Assembly: GCF_001570605.1 (NCBI RefSeq)
Contig: NZ_BBXG01000008.1
Location: 296,119 to 360,118, forward strand
Direction of reading: 5' to 3'
From: Herbidospora cretacea
GTDB lineage: Bacteria; Actinomycetota; Actinomycetes; Streptosporangiales; Streptosporangiaceae
DNA length: 64,000 nt
Below the pieces are notes generated by a model. It saw only the letters and a list, made by a program, of their open reading frames with translations, searched no databases and was not told the origin of the DNA. Below are positions 9,942 through 18,086 of the stretch, piece after piece. Position numbers and translations under genes: made by a program. Within the stretch, counting starts at the first letter, position 1; every line of letters begins with the position of its first letter.

Positions 9942-10682
9942 TCAGGGCCCGGCCAGGACGCAGAACTCGTGGCCCTCCGGGTCGGTCAGGCACGTCCACG
10001 GGACGTCGCCCTGCCCCAGGTCCAAGTCGCTCGCGCCCAGGTCCCGCAGCCGGGTCACCTCCGCCGCCCCGTCGTCGCCGGGTGAGGGCAGCAGGTCGAG
10101 GTGGAGACGGCCGGGCCCGGTCTTCCCGCCCGGCACGCGGAGGAACTCCAGGTAGGGGCCGGCGCCCTCGGCCGAGCGCAGCGTCGCGTACGCGTCGGTC
10201 ACCCGGTGGGGCGTCCAGCCGGTCGCCCCGGCCCAGAACCGGGCCGTCGCCCGTGGGTCGGCGCAGTCGACGACCACCGCGGCGATCGGGCCGGTGTCCC
10301 GGTAGACCTCCCGGGGTTCCAGCACGCAGAACTCGTTGCCCTCCGGGTCGGCGAGGACCGTCCACGGCACCTCGCCCTGGCCGATGTCGACGGGCGTCGC
10401 GCCCGCCTGCCGGAGGCGCGCGACCAGCTCCGCCTGGTGGGCCTCGGAGGTGGTGGCCAGGTCGAGGTGCACCCGGTTCTTCGCGGCCGTCTTCGGCTCG
10501 GGGACGGGGACGACGTCGACGCCGAGGAAGACCGGGTGGGGCCAGACGAGGCCACCGGCGGGGCCGACGTAGGTTGTCACGCCGGGGCTGTACGCGGTCC
10601 AGCCGAGCGCCTGCGCCCAGAACCGGCCGACCGCCGGGGCATCGACCGCCTTGACGTTCACCTGGACAGGTCGCAATGCCAT
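9942..10682 (-). CDS. VOC-family protein with two glyoxalase-like domains
   Basis: Cytoplasmic protein of 246 aa made of two vicinal-oxygen-chelate repeats. The first starts at residue 5 (PVQVNVKAVDAPAVGRFWAQ) and ends PWTVLADPEGNEFCVLEP; the second starts at IAAVVVDCADPRATARFWAG and ends PWTCLTDPEGHEFCVLAG. The paired DPEGxEFCVL strands and duplicated architecture match Glyoxalase_6-type proteins, most with unknown substrate; resistance or dioxygenase roles cannot be assigned. The ATG at 10682 has TAGGAT 7 nt upstream and no Shine-Dalgarno sequence, suggesting a leaderless mRNA. It is divergent from the VWA gene. Confidence 0.82.
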   Translation of the reverse strand: MALRPVQVNVKAVDAPAVGRFWAQALGWTAYSPGVTTYVGPAGGLVWPHPVFLGVDVVPVPEPKTAAKNRVHLDLATTSEAHQAELVARLRQAGATPVDIGQGEVPWTVLADPEGNEFCVLEPREVYRDTGPIAAVVVDCADPRATARFWAGATGWTPHRVTDAYATLRSAEGAGPYLEFLRVPGGKTGPGRLHLDLLPSPGDDGAAEVTRLRDLGASDLDLGQGDVPWTCLTDPEGHEFCVLAGP

Positions 10683-10689
10683 ACCGGCG

Positions 10690-10730
10690 ATCCTATGCAC
10701 CGGCCTCACCCGCGTCTCCCGGGGCAGGAT
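10690..10730. promoter_or_regulatory. Back-to-back -10 elements of two probable leaderless genes
   Basis: Between the divergent VOC and VWA genes, a minus-strand TAGGAT (10690-10695) lies 7 nt before the VOC ATG, and a plus-strand CAGGAT (10725-10730) lies 6 nt before the VWA ATG. The whole gap is 54 bp, so the two promoters must overlap upstream. Neither gene has a Shine-Dalgarno sequence. Confidence 0.5.
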
Positions 10731-10736
10731 GGAATC

Positions 10737-12662
10737 ATGACCGAGTCCACGCCCCCGGCCGAGGGCGAGGAACGGCCGACGCGGCTCACCAAGGCGGTCC
10801 GTTTCCTGGAGGCCGCCGCGGCGGTCGTCGCGGCCCTGACCACCCTGGTCGCGGGCGGGAACGCGATCCTCAAGGAGCTCGTCGGCGACGACCCGTGGGC
10901 GGCGCAGCTCGCCACGGCGGGCGGGTTCGTCCTGCTGGTGGGGCTCACGGTGGGGTGGCTGATGAGCCGGCGGGGGATCCGCAACCGGTTCGTCGGGCTC
11001 TGGCGGAAGGCCTGGCCGGGGCTGCTGTGGCTGCTGGTCGTGGTCACCGCCATGGGCGTGGTGTCGCTGGGGCTGACCTTCGACCGCTGGCTGGCGCTGC
11101 GGAACGACCCGTGCGCGCCGCCGCTCGAACTGACCGTCATGGTCCCGCCCGAGGACGTCGGCGACTTCGACGCGCTCGCGCGGGAGCACGAGGCCGGGCT
11201 GGCCGTCGCCGGGTGCCCGCTGGTGCGGGTCGGGGTGCGGCCCGCTCCGCCGGTGTCGCGGCTGGCGGGGGCGATGGCGGCCGGGTGGCGTACCGGCGAC
11301 GGGGCGCGGTTGCTGGGGCCGCGCCCGGACATGTGGGTGGCGGAGAGCACCGCGGTGGCCGACGCCGTGCTGACGGTTCCCGGGGTGGCTCAGGGGGTGG
11401 CGGCGCAGCGGCTGGGGTCGGTGGCCACCGACGACCTGGTGCTGGCGGTGCCGGAGGCGCAGCGCCGCCGACTGCAGGACACCCTCGCCGGCGCGGCCGC
11501 CGCCGGGCCGGCGGAGACACGGGATCTGCTGCTGCGTCACTTCACCCAGGAGGGCAGGCAGGTCCGGCGGGCCGACCCGCTCATGTCCGGCACGGGGCTG
11601 GCGGCGATGCCGATGATCGGCGAGTCGGCCGTCTTCGGGTCGACGGCAGAAGCGGAGAGCAGGCTGCGGGCCGCCGACACGAGCCGGTACGCCGACCCGC
11701 TGGAGCTGCTCTGCCGGTTCCGGGACGGCACCATGCTCGGGCCCGCGACCACCACGGCCACCAGTGAGGAGCTGCGGAGGTCGGCTCTGGTCGTACCGGC
11801 TCATCTTCGCCGGCAGTACCAGGACGGGCTGCGCGACCGCTGCGCCACCCCGCTCGGTCAGGGACAGTGGGAGCAGTTGCCGCTGGTCGCGCCGCTGGGC
11901 CGCCTCGACTACCCGGCGGTGCTGCTGACCTGGCCCGACCGGCGGGGCGCGGCCCGTGCGGCGGCGGTGCGGAGGCTGGCGCTGTGGCTGGCGGCCGAGC
12001 AGCGATTGGGGAGCCGCCACTTCGGGCCGCCCGCGCCCGCCGGGCCCTCTCCGTCGCAGACGCTCGCCGACCTGCGCACGGCGCTGGCCGCCGCCGTGCG
12101 GGCCGAGCGCAGCGTCGCCGTCGCGCTGCTGCTCGACGGGTCGGGGTCGATGCGGGCCCACCTGCCCGGCGGGGTCGGCGCGGTCGAGGACATCCTCGAC
12201 GCGCTGCGGTCGACCGACGAGGTCTCCCTCACCGTGCCGCGCCGTCTCGCCGCGGGCGGCGACGGACCGCCGGAGATCCGGCAGGAGTACGCGCTGGAGA
12301 CCGCCGCACTCCAGGCCGACGACATCCGCCGGTACGTGCAGCAGTGGACGCCCCGCGCCTGGGACCTCGACCTCGACACCGCGGTCGGGCTGCTGGCGGC
12401 CGCCCGCGCCGACGCCGACGTGTTCGTGGCCGTCACCGACACCGCGCCCGGCACCGCCGCCGACCTGCGCGGCACCGTGTCCGGCCTCCAGCGGCGGGTG
12501 AGCGGGCTGGCCACCGAGGCACGGCTGGCCATCGTCAACGTCGGCCCCTCCCCCTGTCCCGGCGCCCTGCCCGAACCCGGAGACCAGGACGCTTCGGTGA
12601 CCTGTGTCCGGCTCGCCGATCTCGACGTCGAGCGCCTGCTGACCTGGGCGAGGTCCGCATGA
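10737..12662 (+). CDS. Membrane protein with substrate-binding-like region and C-terminal VWA domain
   Basis: Predicted membrane-anchored protein of 641 aa. The first 115 residues contain two or three hydrophobic helices (around 20-42, 57-76 and 92-112). A long middle region (about 120-450) resembles a solute-binding fold (LELTVMVPPEDVGDFDALAREHE; DMWVAESTAVADAVL; DDLVLAVPEAQRR). The C-terminal von Willebrand A domain carries an intact MIDAS-type DGSGS motif (D467-S471). The next gene starts inside its stop codon (ATGA overlap) and encodes an anchored solute-binding protein, so the two are made together. No transporter permease is nearby. The function is unknown; an extracytoplasmic sensing or adhesion complex is inference. 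Confidence 0.75.
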   Translation: MTESTPPAEGEERPTRLTKAVRFLEAAAAVVAALTTLVAGGNAILKELVGDDPWAAQLATAGGFVLLVGLTVGWLMSRRGIRNRFVGLWRKAWPGLLWLLVVVTAMGVVSLGLTFDRWLALRNDPCAPPLELTVMVPPEDVGDFDALAREHEAGLAVAGCPLVRVGVRPAPPVSRLAGAMAAGWRTGDGARLLGPRPDMWVAESTAVADAVLTVPGVAQGVAAQRLGSVATDDLVLAVPEAQRRRLQDTLAGAAAAGPAETRDLLLRHFTQEGRQVRRADPLMSGTGLAAMPMIGESAVFGSTAEAESRLRAADTSRYADPLELLCRFRDGTMLGPATTTATSEELRRSALVVPAHLRRQYQDGLRDRCATPLGQGQWEQLPLVAPLGRLDYPAVLLTWPDRRGAARAAAVRRLALWLAAEQRLGSRHFGPPAPAGPSPSQTLADLRTALAAAVRAERSVAVALLLDGSGSMRAHLPGGVGAVEDILDALRSTDEVSLTVPRRLAAGGDGPPEIRQEYALETAALQADDIRRYVQQWTPRAWDLDLDTAVGLLAAARADADVFVAVTDTAPGTAADLRGTVSGLQRRVSGLATEARLAIVNVGPSPCPGALPEPGDQDASVTCVRLADLDVERLLTWARSA

Positions 12663-14002
12663 TCCGCCGTCTGCTGGCCGGCGCCCTGGTGGGCGCGGTG
12701 CTCGGCTGGCTCGCCTTCGGACCGCCCTGGCGGTCCTCCGGCACGTCCGCCTGCGCCTCCCCCGCCGGAGTCCTGACTGTGGCGGCGGGCTGGGACGAGA
12801 GCGTCGACCAGCAGCGGGCCCGGATCATCGGAGCCTGGAGCCACAACGGCTACCGGGCCTCCTTCACCCAGATCTCCCCCGTCACCGACGAGAAGCGGGT
12901 CGAGATGGCCGCCTCCGCCGGCGACTGCCCGTTCGACGTGCTGATCCTCGACGTGGCCCACCTGGCCGAGTTCGCCGCCTCCGGCGCGATCAGCGAGGTG
13001 ACCCTGCCGGCCGGCCGCTCGTTCCTGCCCCGGACCGTGGAGGCGGGCGCCTACCAGGGCCGTCAGTACGGCGTGCCGTTCGCCGCCGACGTACCGCTGC
13101 TCTACTCGCGGGGCGACACCGCCGAGCTCGTCCGGCGCGCGTGGGGACGTGAGCCGGTGACCGGGAGCCCGGTCACCGGCACGGTCATCGTGCAGCTCGA
13201 CGACGACTACGAGGGCGCCTCGGTCAACCTCATGGAGGCCATCGGCCTGGCCAATCTCGCCAACTTCGGCCAGGAGGTGCCGGACGCCGCCGCGCTGCGG
13301 CGGGCCTTCCAGCCGGGCCTCGACCGGTGGGCCCGCCTCTACCGGGAGAACCCGGGCATGCGCGCCTCGGCCGAGTTCAAGGAGCGCGACAGCGTCGAGG
13401 AGTTCCGCCTGTCCCCCGGGCCGGTGGTGATGCGCAACTGGCCGTCGTCGTTCGGCGCGCTGGCCGCCGCCGACCGGTTCCGCACCGACGACGGCCGCCT
13501 GTCGTTCACGATCCAGCCGGTGCCCGGCGGGGTGCTCGGCGGCTCGGTGCTGGCGATCTCCAGCGGCCTCGACGACGCCCGAGCGGAGGCGGCCCGCGCG
13601 CTGATCGGCCACCTGACCCTGCCGCAGACCCAGGCCGAGCTGTTCACCTGCGGGAGTTACGCCCCGGTGCTGTCGGAGTCCTACGACCTCGACACCTTCG
13701 CCGCGCTCGGGTTCACCGTCGCCGACGGCTGCCTCGACCTCGGCGACTCCCCCGACGCGGCGACCTACCGCGCCGACTTCCGCACTCTGGCCACCACCGT
13801 GCGCGCCGCCGTCGCCGACGCGAAGCTGCGCCCGCCGATCCCCCACTACAGCAGGTTCAGCGAGGTCTTCCGGCGGTGCGCGCGGGCCATCGTCACCGGC
13901 GCGGTGACCGATCCCGGCGACGACTACTACCGCACCTTCTCCGACGCCCTGTCGCGCGCGGTCACCGGGCGGCTGACCGAGGGCGGCGGGGTCTGCCGCT
14001 GA
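12659..14002 (+). CDS. Anchored extracellular solute-binding-like protein
   Basis: A 447-aa protein with an N-terminal hydrophobic helix (MIRRLLAGALVGAVLGWLAF) and no lipobox, followed by a family-1-like solute-binding fold (LTVAAGWDESVDQQRARIIGAW; YGVPFAADVPLLYSRG; GGSVLAISSGLDDARAEAARALIGHL). The helix probably anchors it outside the membrane. Its ATG overlaps the stop of the VWA gene by 4 bp. No ATPase or permease of an importer is encoded nearby, so a receptor or partner role for the VWA protein is more likely than sugar uptake. The ligand is unknown. Confidence 0.72.
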   Translation: MIRRLLAGALVGAVLGWLAFGPPWRSSGTSACASPAGVLTVAAGWDESVDQQRARIIGAWSHNGYRASFTQISPVTDEKRVEMAASAGDCPFDVLILDVAHLAEFAASGAISEVTLPAGRSFLPRTVEAGAYQGRQYGVPFAADVPLLYSRGDTAELVRRAWGREPVTGSPVTGTVIVQLDDDYEGASVNLMEAIGLANLANFGQEVPDAAALRRAFQPGLDRWARLYRENPGMRASAEFKERDSVEEFRLSPGPVVMRNWPSSFGALAAADRFRTDDGRLSFTIQPVPGGVLGGSVLAISSGLDDARAEAARALIGHLTLPQTQAELFTCGSYAPVLSESYDLDTFAALGFTVADGCLDLGDSPDAATYRADFRTLATTVRAAVADAKLRPPIPHYSRFSEVFRRCARAIVTGAVTDPGDDYYRTFSDALSRAVTGRLTEGGGVCR

Positions 14003-14006
14003 CGCC

Positions 14007-14768
14007 TCAGCCCGGCTGGCGGGTCGGCATGATCGTCACCTGCTGGAGGTTGACCCGGGGCGGCAGGGCCGCGAGGAAGCCCACCGTCTCCGCCACGTCC
14101 TGCGGCGTCAGCCACTCGATCACCCCCTTGGTGCTCTCCAGCCAGGCCTGGACGTCCTGGTCGGTGACATGGCCCGCGAGCTCGGTGCCGACGATGCCCG
14201 GCTCGATCGCCGAGACCCGCACGTCCTTCGCGCCCAGCTCGGCGCGCAGGTGCCGGGACAGATGCGTCACGTACGCCTTGGTCCCGGAGTAGACGGCGAA
14301 GCGGGGCAGGATGCTCTGGGCCGCGATGGAGGAGGTGTTGACCAGGTCGGCGACGCCCCGGGCCGCGGCGGCCTCGACGAGATGGGGGACGAACGCCGCG
14401 ACGGCGTTCATCAGCCCCGAGACGTTCAGGTCGATCTGCCGCCGCCACTGGCCGACCGCCAGCTCCTCCACGGGCGCGGGCAGCATCACCCCGGCGTTGT
14501 TGAGGAGCAGGTCGGCGGGGCCCCACTCCGACCTGACCCGGTCGGCGGCGGCCAGCACCGCCCCGGCGTCGGTGACGTCGGTCACCAGGGGCAGGGCGTG
14601 GCCGCCGTTCTCGCCGATGCGGGCCGCCAGGTCGTCGAGCCGGTCGGAGCGGCGGGCCAGGAGGGCGACCCGGGCGCCCAGCGCGGCCAGGTGCCCGGCG
14701 GTCGCCTCGCCGATGCCGCTGGAGGCTCCGGTGATCACCGCGACGCGGCCGTCCAAGGAGGACATCAT
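14007..14768 (-). CDS. SDR-family NAD(P)-dependent oxidoreductase
   Basis: Classical short-chain dehydrogenase of 253 aa. The cofactor motif TGASSGIG is near residue 13, NNAG follows, and the catalytic Ser-Tyr-Lys set is visible as NTSSIAA...VYSGTKAYV. The substrate is not predictable. The start is one of two adjacent ATGs (14768 or 14765); GAAGG lies 8 nt before the first. The gene ends 4 bp from the convergent solute-binding gene and is divergent from a MmyB-like regulator that may control it, as such regulators are often paired with SDRs. Confidence 0.87.
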   Translation of the reverse strand: MMSSLDGRVAVITGASSGIGEATAGHLAALGARVALLARRSDRLDDLAARIGENGGHALPLVTDVTDAGAVLAAADRVRSEWGPADLLLNNAGVMLPAPVEELAVGQWRRQIDLNVSGLMNAVAAFVPHLVEAAAARGVADLVNTSSIAAQSILPRFAVYSGTKAYVTHLSRHLRAELGAKDVRVSAIEPGIVGTELAGHVTDQDVQAWLESTKGVIEWLTPQDVAETVGFLAALPPRVNLQQVTIMPTRQPG

Positions 14769-14917
14769 TCGTCTCGCCTTCGTCGAGAGGGATTCGTCCT
14801 CCCAGCTCACCAGGGCGGACGGGTGGCCGGCGGCGTACAGGTGGCCCGGGTCCGGCTGGTACTCGCAGGGCCACCCTGGCGGCTCGGGCATCGGGCGGGC
14901 GCGGTGACACTGGGGGG

Positions 14918-15751
14918 ATGGACCGCAGCCATGAGACCGCCGACTTCCTGCGCAACCGCCGGGCCAGGCTACGGCCCGACTCCACCGGGCTGCCCGGCGA
15001 CGGGCGGATCCGCCGGGTGCCGGGCCTGCGCCGCGACGAGGTCGCCCGGCTGGCCGGGGTCAGCACGGAGTACTACACCCGCCTGGAGCAGGGGCGGGGC
15101 GGCCACCCCTCCCCCGAGGTGGTCGCCGCCCTGGGCCGGGCGCTGCGCCTGGACCCGTCCGAGCAGGAGCACCTCACCGACCTGCTGCTGACCCGCACGT
15201 CCGCGCCCCGCCGGGTGACGGTCGCGCCGCAGCGGGTGCGGCCGGGGCTGCACATGATGCTGGGGACGCTCGACCAGGTGCCGGCGTTCGTCATGGGACG
15301 CCGGACCGACGTCCTGGCCTCGAACCGGCTGGCCCGCGCGGTCATCACCGACTTCGAGGCCCTCCCGGCGCCCCGGCGCAACATCGCCCGCCACTGCCTC
15401 CTCGACCCGGAGGCGCGCGAGCGGCTGATCGACTGGGAGCGGTGCGCCGTCGAGACCGTGGGCATGCTGCGGCTGGAGGCCGGCCGCCACCCCGACGACC
15501 GGCTCCTGGCCGAGCTCGTGGAGGAACTGGCCGTCGAGTGCCCCGAGTTCACCGGCTGGTGGAACGACCACCGCGTGCTCCGGCGCACCCACGGCACCAA
15601 GCGGTTCCGCCACCCGGTCGCCGGTGAGCTGGAGTTCTTCTACGAGTGTCTCCAGGCCCCCGGCGACGACGACCAGTCGCTCTGCGTCTTCAACGTGGAG
15701 CCGGGTTCGCCGACCGAGCGGGGGCTGCGGCTGCTGTCGCCCCCAAAGTGA
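14918..15751 (+). CDS. XRE-family regulator with MmyB-like ligand-binding domain
   Basis: Transcriptional regulator of 277 aa. An N-terminal helix-turn-helix (LRRDEVARLAGVSTEYYTRLEQGR, about residues 36-60) is followed by a PAS-like MmyB domain (RPGLHMMLGTLDQVPAFVMGRRTDVLASN; CPEFTGWWNDHRV; GELEFFYECLQ). In this family the C-terminal domain binds a fatty-acid-like ligand. It is divergent from the SDR gene over 149 bp and probably represses it. The ATG follows a run of six Gs that could act as a close-set ribosome site. Confidence 0.87.
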   Translation: MDRSHETADFLRNRRARLRPDSTGLPGDGRIRRVPGLRRDEVARLAGVSTEYYTRLEQGRGGHPSPEVVAALGRALRLDPSEQEHLTDLLLTRTSAPRRVTVAPQRVRPGLHMMLGTLDQVPAFVMGRRTDVLASNRLARAVITDFEALPAPRRNIARHCLLDPEARERLIDWERCAVETVGMLRLEAGRHPDDRLLAELVEELAVECPEFTGWWNDHRVLRRTHGTKRFRHPVAGELEFFYECLQAPGDDDQSLCVFNVEPGSPTERGLRLLSPPK

Positions 15752-15863
15752 TCGTCCGATGAACATTCTGTGGCCACGGGCCGTTGGCCTGCGGTTCAGG
15801 TGAGACTCCAACACTCTTCCGGTCGGGGAAACACCGCCTTCGGGCGTACCGCAGGAGTTATGA

Positions 15864-17348
15864 ATGAGCCTCTCTCGTCGTCAAATGCTCGGAAGCACGG
15901 CCGTTGGGCTGGCTGTCGGCGGAGTGCTGCCCAGCCTCGCCGCGACCCCCGCCTCGGCCGCCTCGTCCACCGGGACCACCGGCCGCCCGCTGCGTCCGTT
16001 CCCGCCGCTCAAGGACGACCCCAACGGGATCCTCGCGCTCCCCGAGGGCTTCTCCTACCGGATCGTCACCCGTGAGGGCCAGACCGACATGGCGTTCGGT
16101 CAGGGCAAGACGCCCGGCCTGCACGACGGCACCGGCGTCGTCGGCCAGAAGCACGCCGGCTACACCCTCATCCTGAACCACGAGCTCGGCCCGGGCTCGG
16201 CCAACGGCGTCCCGCACATCCCCGGCACCGTCTACGACCCGGGCGCGCCCATGTCCGGCGGCTGCACCGTGGTCAACACCGACCCCGACGGCGGCCTGCT
16301 CAGCCAGTGGGTCGGCATCTCGGGCACCATCCGCAACTGCGCCGGCGGCGTCACCCCGTGGGGCACCTGGCTGACGTGCGAGGAGTCGTCGAACAAGGCG
16401 GGCAGCTCCTGGTCGGGCGGCGGCCAGTCGGGCGTCTACCAGAAGGACCACGGCTACGTCTTCGAGGTCTACCCGGACGCCTCGTCGGCGCAGCTGCCCA
16501 AGCCGATCAAGGCGTTCGGCCGCTACGACCACGAGGCCCTCGCGGTCGAGCCCAAGCAGCGCCGCGTCTACCTCTCCGAGGACGCCAGCGGCCCCAACGG
16601 GCTCTTCTACCGCTGGACCGCCAGCAGCGGCAAGCTGGAGAAGGGCTTCGCCGAGCACCTCGGCGACACCGAGGGCACCCTTGAGGCCATGCAGATCCGC
16701 CTGGACGACGGCACCATCGTCCCGGACGTCGCCTACATCACCTCGGCGCAGCTCGGCCGCCCGTTCCAGGTGACCTGGATCGCGGTGCCCGACCGTGACG
16801 CGAAGACCGTGCCCACCCGCCAGCAGTTCGCCGACGGCACCGTCACCCGCGGCAAGAAGTTCGAGGGTGTCTGGAGCAACGGCGAGGGCTGCTACATCGT
16901 CAACAGCTACGCCTTCGCCACCGCCGACCTGCCCCCGGACGCCGCCAAGCACGACGGCATGGTCTGGTTCTACAACTACAAGGACGAGACCATCACCCTG
17001 GTCACGTACTTCCCGCACAACGGATTCGCCGAGGGCGAGGGCCCGTCGCCCAAGTACGCCGACATGACCTTCGACGGCCCCGACAACGTGACCGTCACCC
17101 CGTGGGGCACCCTGGTCCTGGCCGAGGACGGCGTCCGCGCCTCCCACGTGCTCAGCTCGGTCCCCGGCGGCCCGACCTACGCGATCGCCCGCAACCAGGT
17201 CCAGATCGGCACCACCAACGGCGCGCCGACCTACTCGGAGTTCACCGGCCCGACCTTCTCGCCCGACGGCAAGGTCCTGTTCGTGAACATCCAGACCCCG
17301 GGCATCCAGCTGGCCATCACCGGCCCGTGGCAGGACTACCTGCGGTAA
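15864..17348 (+). CDS. PhoX-family phosphatase (DUF839), Tat-exported
   Basis: Secreted beta-propeller protein of 494 aa. The N-terminus MSLSRRQMLGSTAVG carries a Tat-type twin-arginine motif followed by a hydrophobic stretch and an ASA cleavage region. The mature part matches DUF839/PhoX: ILNHELGPGSANG, TCEESSNKAG, GRYDHEALAVEPKQRRVYLSEDAS and FTGPTFSPDGKVLFVNIQ. PhoX enzymes are Ca/Fe-dependent alkaline phosphatases, but the family also contains uncharacterised members. The ATG follows GCAGGAG. I looked for paired PHO boxes upstream and saw only isolated GTTCA-like half sites. The 3' end overlaps the convergent DedA gene by 13 bp. Confidence 0.85.
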   Translation: MSLSRRQMLGSTAVGLAVGGVLPSLAATPASAASSTGTTGRPLRPFPPLKDDPNGILALPEGFSYRIVTREGQTDMAFGQGKTPGLHDGTGVVGQKHAGYTLILNHELGPGSANGVPHIPGTVYDPGAPMSGGCTVVNTDPDGGLLSQWVGISGTIRNCAGGVTPWGTWLTCEESSNKAGSSWSGGGQSGVYQKDHGYVFEVYPDASSAQLPKPIKAFGRYDHEALAVEPKQRRVYLSEDASGPNGLFYRWTASSGKLEKGFAEHLGDTEGTLEAMQIRLDDGTIVPDVAYITSAQLGRPFQVTWIAVPDRDAKTVPTRQQFADGTVTRGKKFEGVWSNGEGCYIVNSYAFATADLPPDAAKHDGMVWFYNYKDETITLVTYFPHNGFAEGEGPSPKYADMTFDGPDNVTVTPWGTLVLAEDGVRASHVLSSVPGGPTYAIARNQVQIGTTNGAPTYSEFTGPTFSPDGKVLFVNIQTPGIQLAITGPWQDYLR

Positions 17349-18013
17349 CCCGTCTCCGACAGGCCCTGGGGCGCGTCCGCCCCGGGGTCTGTCCCATTTC
17401 GGCGCCGCCGGACGAGGCGGGCGACGACGAACCAGACCACGGCCAGGGCGACCACGACGATGACGACGTTCGAGGCGATGCCCGCGTAGCCCTCGACGAG
17501 GGACCAGTTCTCGCCGAGGTAGTAGCCGGCCAGCACGAAGAGGGTGTTCCAGATCGCGCTGCCGAGCGTCGTGAGGAGCAGGAACACCGGCAGGGGCATG
17601 CGCTCGACCCCGGCGGGGATGGAGATCAGGCTCCGGAACAGCGGGATCATGCGCCCGAAGAACACCGTCTTGCGCCCGTGGCGGGCGAACCAGGCCTGCG
17701 TCCTCTCGATGTCCGACACGTTCAGCAGCGGCACCTTGGCCGCCAGCCGCATCAGCCGCTCGGGGCCGAGGAGCGCGCCCAGGCCGTAGAGGGCGGCGGC
17801 GCCGACGACGGAACCGGCGGTCGTCCAGATGAGGACCGCCCACAGGGACAGGTCGCCCCGGGACGCGGTGAAGCCCGCGAGCGGCAGGATCGCCTCGCTG
17901 GGCAGCGGCGGGAAGAGGTTCTCCAGAGCGATGGCGATCCCGGCGCCGGGCGCCCCGAGCGTCTCCATCAGGCCCATGACCCACCCGGCGATGCCGCCGA
18001 GGTCGCTGCTCAT
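17336..18013 (-). CDS. DedA-family membrane protein
   Basis: Inner-membrane protein of 225 aa with the SNARE-associated/VTT fold. Conserved elements are ALENLFPPLPSEAILPLAGF, the amphipathic reentrant segment GRMIPLFRSLISIPAGVERM (Arg essential in E. coli homologues) and TTLGSAIWNTLFVLAGYYLG. About five hydrophobic helices are present and the C-terminus is arginine-rich. Homologues are implicated in undecaprenyl-phosphate or phospholipid scrambling and proton-dependent homeostasis; which one applies is unknown. Its last codons overlap the PhoX gene and contain that gene's probable terminator. Confidence 0.88.
   Translation of the reverse strand: MSSDLGGIAGWVMGLMETLGAPGAGIAIALENLFPPLPSEAILPLAGFTASRGDLSLWAVLIWTTAGSVVGAAALYGLGALLGPERLMRLAAKVPLLNVSDIERTQAWFARHGRKTVFFGRMIPLFRSLISIPAGVERMPLPVFLLLTTLGSAIWNTLFVLAGYYLGENWSLVEGYAGIASNVVIVVVALAVVWFVVARLVRRRRNGTDPGADAPQGLSETGYRR
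17364..17387 (+). terminator. Terminator-like hairpin of the PhoX gene, inside the DedA coding region
   Basis: CCCTGGGGCG (17364-17373) pairs with CGCCCCGGGG (17378-17387) across the loop CGTC: a 10-bp stem with one G-T wobble. It lies 15 bp after the PhoX stop but within the last codons of DedA on the other strand. Confidence 0.5.
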
Positions 18014-18086
18014 GAAGAAGATCCCCCTCGGATTCCGGCTCCGTCCACGCTAGGGGGCCGAAGATCAGCGTCCGATGAGCGCGGCG

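Noticed and set aside
15752-15863. PHO box upstream of the PhoX gene
   Set aside because: Only isolated GTTCA-like half sites on opposite strands, without the 11-bp direct-repeat arrangement.
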